DNA of 7,835 nt from Vulcanimicrobiota bacterium (lineage in GTDB: Bacteria > Vulcanimicrobiota > Vulcanimicrobiia > Vulcanimicrobiales > Vulcanimicrobiaceae): NCBI GenBank assembly GCA_013043945.1, contig JABEUW010000155.1:1-7835 (forward strand), in the 5' to 3' direction. The notes below the pieces were generated by a model that saw nothing but the letters and a program-made list of their open reading frames with translations, had not been told where the DNA came from and did not search any database. This document shows positions 5,277 through 7,835 of the stretch, piece after piece (position 1 is the first letter of the stretch; the number at the start of each line of letters is the position of its first letter). The position numbers and the translations under genes were made by a program.

Positions 5277-6434
5277 GTGAACGAGATCGAACAGCCGGTC
5301 GCACTCTTTCGCAACGCGCGAGCGCTCTATCGCGCACGTCGGTTCGAGGACGCCGCCTCCATCTATCGACGTTGCATCGCCTTGGTTCCCGATTTCGCGA
5401 CCGCGCGTTTGCGCTATGCCGAACTCCTCGTGCAACTCGGGCGAGGCGAGGAGGCGCTCGCCGAGATTCGCGCGGGCTTTCGGCCGGTCTCGGGGCAGGT
5501 GGCCCCATTCCGCGGCAGCGGCGAACCGATTCGCATTCTGCAACTCGGCTCTTCCTCGGTGCAAGGGCAGACTGGGAGCGACCCGATTCTCGACCCGCAG
5601 ATCTTCGAAACCACCACGATTCTCGTGCAGTATTGGGATCCCGAGATCGCGCTTCCCACGCACGACATCGCGTTCAATCTCATCGCCGATCCCGATATCG
5701 ACGCGCACGCTCTCGCCATGGCGACCGAATTGCTCGCGAACGATCCCGCCCCGCTGATCAATCCTCCGCACCTGATCGCGGCGACCTCTCGCGTAGCGCA
5801 TCCGCTGCGCCTGCAAGCGATTCCCGATACGATCGCGCCGATCGCACGCCTGCTGCCGCGAAGCGAAATCGATGCAACCGGGATGCCGTTCCTACTCCGT
5901 TCGCCCGGCTACCACAATGGCGCCCATTTCGAACTCATCACGACGGAGGCGGAACTCGAGGTAGCGCTCGCAACGCTCCCAGGGGACGAATTACTGCAGA
6001 TCGACTACATCGAGAGCGCCGCCGAGGACGGGCGCATACGTAAATATCGCGCGATGATCGTCGACGGTATCCCGTATCCCGCGCATCTCGCAATCGCGCG
6101 TCATTGGAATATTCATTACTTTAGCGCCGAGATGGGAGCGCCCGAGCAGGCCGAAGAGATCGCCTACTTGAGCGACCTGCGCGCGCATCTCGGGGACCGC
6201 GTCACCGATGCACTCGTTGCCGTCGGCCGTTCGACCGAGCTCGATTACGTCGGGGTCGATTTTGCCGTTTCACGCGATGGGCGGCTCGTCGTCTTTGAGG
6301 CGAATGCCGCGATGACCGTCTATCTCCCCGACGAGAATGCCGGAAGCCTCGAACGTCGCAGAGCCGCACTACAAATTTTTGCAGCGACGCGAAAAATGAT
6401 CGCCGAACGGGTCGCTAGCCGCCGATCTCGCTAA
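5277..6434 (+). CDS. TPR-domain protein fused to an ATP-grasp-like ligase domain, substrate unknown
   Basis: The product is 385 residues. Residues about 6-67 form one to two TPR-like helical hairpins (ALFRNARALYRARRFEDAAS...RLRYAELLVQLGRGEEALAEI). Residues 84-196 resemble a pre-ATP-grasp domain (HDIAFNLIADPDID at 129-142, PLINPPHLI at 159-167, TSR at 170-172). The ATP-grasp core follows: MPFLLRSPGYHNG (203-215), the adenine-linker-like QIDYIES (242-248 region), RKYRAMIVDGIPYPAHLAI (255-273), the His-rich RHWNIHYFSAEM (275-286), and the metal-binding DYVGVDFAVSRDGRLVVFEAN (323-343) with Asp328, Glu341 and Asn343. ATP-grasp enzymes join a carboxylate to an amine or thiol through an acyl-phosphate, but no substrate can be inferred here. 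GTG 5277 has a weak GAGAG (5265-5269) seven bases upstream. It lies 32 bases after the acetyltransferase gene, on the same strand. It overlaps moaA by 20 bases tail-to-tail. Confidence 0.8.
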   Translation: MNEIEQPVALFRNARALYRARRFEDAASIYRRCIALVPDFATARLRYAELLVQLGRGEEALAEIRAGFRPVSGQVAPFRGSGEPIRILQLGSSSVQGQTGSDPILDPQIFETTTILVQYWDPEIALPTHDIAFNLIADPDIDAHALAMATELLANDPAPLINPPHLIAATSRVAHPLRLQAIPDTIAPIARLLPRSEIDATGMPFLLRSPGYHNGAHFELITTEAELEVALATLPGDELLQIDYIESAAEDGRIRKYRAMIVDGIPYPAHLAIARHWNIHYFSAEMGAPEQAEEIAYLSDLRAHLGDRVTDALVAVGRSTELDYVGVDFAVSRDGRLVVFEANAAMTVYLPDENAGSLERRRAALQIFAATRKMIAERVASRRSR

Positions 6435-7425
6435 AGGCACGCATCTGCGAGGCGGCCTCGCCGATGCGGAGATGATGGCGTTCGGGCTTCACCAACATTG
6501 CGGCATTCAAACGTTCGCGCAGGCGCTCGTCGCTCTCGCCTTCACGGAGCGCCCTCTTGAGATTGAGATGGTTCTCACCGAAGAGGCAGAGGCGAAGCCG
6601 CCCGTCTGCGGTCAGGCGCACCCTATTGCAACGCTCGCAATAATCGTGCGAGAGCGGGCTAATAACGCCGATCGTTCCCGCACCATCGGCAAAGCCAAAA
6701 TAGCGTGCCGGCCCATTGCCGGGTGGCCCTGCAACGGGGACGAGCGACTCGATCGCCGCTATGCGTTCCAGAATTTCGTCCGCTCCGATAAATGCGTCGG
6801 CGGCGAGGCCGAGATTTTCGTGCACCGGCATTAATTCGATGAACCGTACCGCAACCTCGTGTTCGCGAGCGTAGCGTGCGAACGCTTCGATTTCGTCGTC
6901 GTTGCGCCCGCGCATTGCGACGCAATTCATCTTCACCGGTCGCGCACCGGCACGAACGGAGGCATCGATTGCCGCGAGCACGCTCGCGAGCCCCGGACGA
7001 CGTGCGAGTGCCTCGAAGCGATCTTCGCGTAACGTGTCGAGCGAGATATTCACGCGCGTGAGCCCCGCCTCCATCAGCGCGGGGAGCTGCTCTTCAAGTA
7101 ATATCCCATTCGTCGAAAGCGCGATCTCTTCGATGCCGTCTACCGCTGCGAGCATTCCCACGAGACGCGGGAGATCGCGCCGGACCAAGGGCTCGCCACC
7201 GGAGATTCGCAGCTTGCGCACGCCGACCGAGGCGAAGACCCGAACGAGTCGTTCGATCTCCTCGAAGCTCAAGATCTGCTCCCGTTCGATCCACGCAAGC
7301 CCCTCGGCAGGCATGCAGTAGATGCATCGGAGGTTGCACTTATCGGTCACCGAGATGCGTAGATAATCGATCCGGCGCGCGAACGCGTCGGTGAGCGGTC
7401 TGTCGAGAAGGTCGATCGTTTTCAC
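6415..7425 (-). CDS. moaA: GTP 3',8-cyclase MoaA (molybdenum cofactor biosynthesis)
   Basis: MoaA is a cytosolic radical SAM enzyme. It converts GTP to 3',8-cyclo-7,8-dihydro-GTP, the first step of molybdopterin synthesis, which MoaC then completes. The 336-residue length is standard. The N-terminal cluster motif is C30-x3-C34-x2-C37 (TDKCNLRCIYCMP), followed by SAM-binding GGEP (76-79), STNG (104-107) and NISLDTL (126-132). The C-terminal cluster uses C263, C266 and C280 (CERCNRVRLTADGRLRLCLF, within 263-282). The protein ends in SEIGG, the conserved C-terminal Gly-Gly needed for activity in the family. GTG 7425 is preceded by GAGGGGG (7433-7439) with seven bases spacing, and it overlaps the queG stop as GTGA, which fixes the start. 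No other moa gene is visible, so the rest of the pathway lies elsewhere. Its end overlaps the ATP-grasp gene on the opposite strand by 20 bases. Confidence 0.97.
   Translation of the reverse strand: MKTIDLLDRPLTDAFARRIDYLRISVTDKCNLRCIYCMPAEGLAWIEREQILSFEEIERLVRVFASVGVRKLRISGGEPLVRRDLPRLVGMLAAVDGIEEIALSTNGILLEEQLPALMEAGLTRVNISLDTLREDRFEALARRPGLASVLAAIDASVRAGARPVKMNCVAMRGRNDDEIEAFARYAREHEVAVRFIELMPVHENLGLAADAFIGADEILERIAAIESLVPVAGPPGNGPARYFGFADGAGTIGVISPLSHDYCERCNRVRLTADGRLRLCLFGENHLNLKRALREGESDERLRERLNAAMLVKPERHHLRIGEAASQMRAFSEIGG
6440..6468. other. Strong stem-loop just past the ATP-grasp stop codon, inside the 3' end of moaA
   Basis: CGCATC (6440-6445) pairs with GATGCG (6463-6468), and GCGAGG (6447-6452) pairs with CCTCGC (6456-6461). 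The single T/C mismatch (6446/6462) lies between them and the loop is CGG. This gives 12 base pairs in a 29-base element starting 5 bases after the TAA of the plus-strand gene. No T-run follows on the plus strand, so it is not a classical intrinsic terminator. It may be a T-less terminator or mRNA 3'-end stabiliser for the plus-strand genes. It also codes for part of the MoaA C terminus, so codon choice could explain it. Confidence 0.45.
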
Positions 7426-7835
7426 TCTGCTACCCCCTCAACGCCCGGGAGCGCGTTTTTGGATGCAGCGTCGATCTCTTCGGCGACCGTCGCCTCCCGT
7501 TCGTTTACCTGCGCCCGCGCCAAGACGCGCAACGCTGCAAGGCCGCCGATTCGGCCGAGCGCCCAGGCAGCGGCTCCGCGCACCAAGGGATGCGGGTCCT
7601 CCGCGAGCGCCCGCTCGAGCGCCGGAATGCCGGCACGATCTAACGCATTTCCGAGCCCGATTGCAGCATTGCGACGTAGCACGGCGGCACCGCGCCATCC
7701 CATCGCCGTCGGGCGGTAACGGCGCTTGTACGTGCCGCTGCGCAGCGACAGCAGTTCCTGAAGATCGGGAGCTGCGAGCTCCTCCTCGAGCGGGTCGAAC
7801 GCGGCATCGCCCCGCGTCCCCGCACGAATGGAGGG
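7422..7835 (-). CDS. queG: Epoxyqueuosine reductase QueG (C-terminal fragment)
   Basis: The reading frame is open from the right edge to the stop at 7422-7424, giving the last 137 residues. The fragment matches the end of QueG: AAFDPLEEELAAPDLQELLSL, then YKRRYRPTAM, then VLRRNAAIGLGNA, then a HEAT-like repeat PALERALAEDPHPLVRGAAAWALGRIGG. QueG is a cobalamin-dependent enzyme with two 4Fe-4S clusters that reduces epoxyqueuosine to queuosine in the wobble base of certain tRNAs. The cofactor-binding cysteines lie in the part outside the window, so catalytic integrity cannot be judged. An internal ATG at 7703 is not the start, because the conserved sequence continues upstream to the edge. The tail after the HEAT repeat (about 45 residues) is poorly conserved. 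The stop overlaps the moaA GTG by four bases, so the two are probably co-translated. Confidence 0.88.
   Translation of the reverse strand, partial: PSIRAGTRGDAAFDPLEEELAAPDLQELLSLRSGTYKRRYRPTAMGWRGAAVLRRNAAIGLGNALDRAGIPALERALAEDPHPLVRGAAAWALGRIGGLAALRVLARAQVNEREATVAEEIDAASKNALPGVEGVAE

Noticed and set aside
4696..5508. Upstream extension of the cytochrome c frame (to 382 codons)
   Set aside because: It would bury the lipoprotein signal peptide inside the protein and is antisense to the acetyltransferase. GTG at 4695 gives a normal cytochrome length.
7422..7703. A stand-alone 93-residue HEAT-repeat protein starting at ATG 7703
   Set aside because: The frame is open to the window edge, and the upstream residues match the QueG region that precedes this repeat, so it is the end of queG.

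Overview
The window is GC-rich, gene-dense bacterial chromosome (roughly 60% GC by eye). It carries nine protein genes, two of them cut by the window edges, and almost no non-coding DNA. The largest intergenic gap is about 85 bases. I see no rRNA, tRNA, CRISPR array, insertion sequence or phage gene. The content suggests a motile, flagellated bacterium with c-type cytochromes, lipoproteins, molybdenum cofactor and queuosine synthesis. GC content, GTG starts and a B-box/multi-membrane-span protein would fit less-studied Gram-negative phyla (Eremiobacterota- or Acidobacteriota-like), but that placement is inference and the sequence does not prove it.

Left block (1-2310, minus strand): an MsbA-like ABC exporter half-transporter is followed after 57 bases by the flagellar rod genes flgB and flgC. 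flgC runs off the left edge. flgB has a strong ribosome binding site. Just upstream is a sigma-28-like promoter match, which sits awkwardly over that site.

Centre (2311-4695): an 84-base divergent spacer with a perfect 10-base inverted repeat separates the exporter from a plus-strand gene for a B-box zinc-finger membrane protein. That gene overlaps tail-to-tail by 38 bases with a minus-strand pair, a monohaem cytochrome c lipoprotein and a photolyase/cryptochrome-family flavoprotein, joined by an ATGA stop/start overlap. The photolyase keeps the FAD-binding framework but appears to have lost most residues that recognise pyrimidine dimers in E. coli photolyase. This is the most unusual gene in the window.

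Right block (4753-7835): two plus-strand genes, a GNAT acetyltransferase and a TPR/ATP-grasp fusion of unknown substrate, read away from the cytochrome gene. They meet a minus-strand queG-moaA pair tail-to-tail, with a 20-base overlap. A near-perfect 29-base stem-loop lies 5 bases past the ATP-grasp stop codon, inside the end of moaA. queG (epoxyqueuosine reductase, C-terminal part only) and moaA (GTP 3',8-cyclase) share a GTGA stop/start overlap and are probably translated from one message.

The window looks like a patchwork of short housekeeping operons, not one dedicated new system. The best leads are the divergent photolyase-like gene with its cytochrome partner and the TPR/ATP-grasp ligase with its GNAT neighbour.
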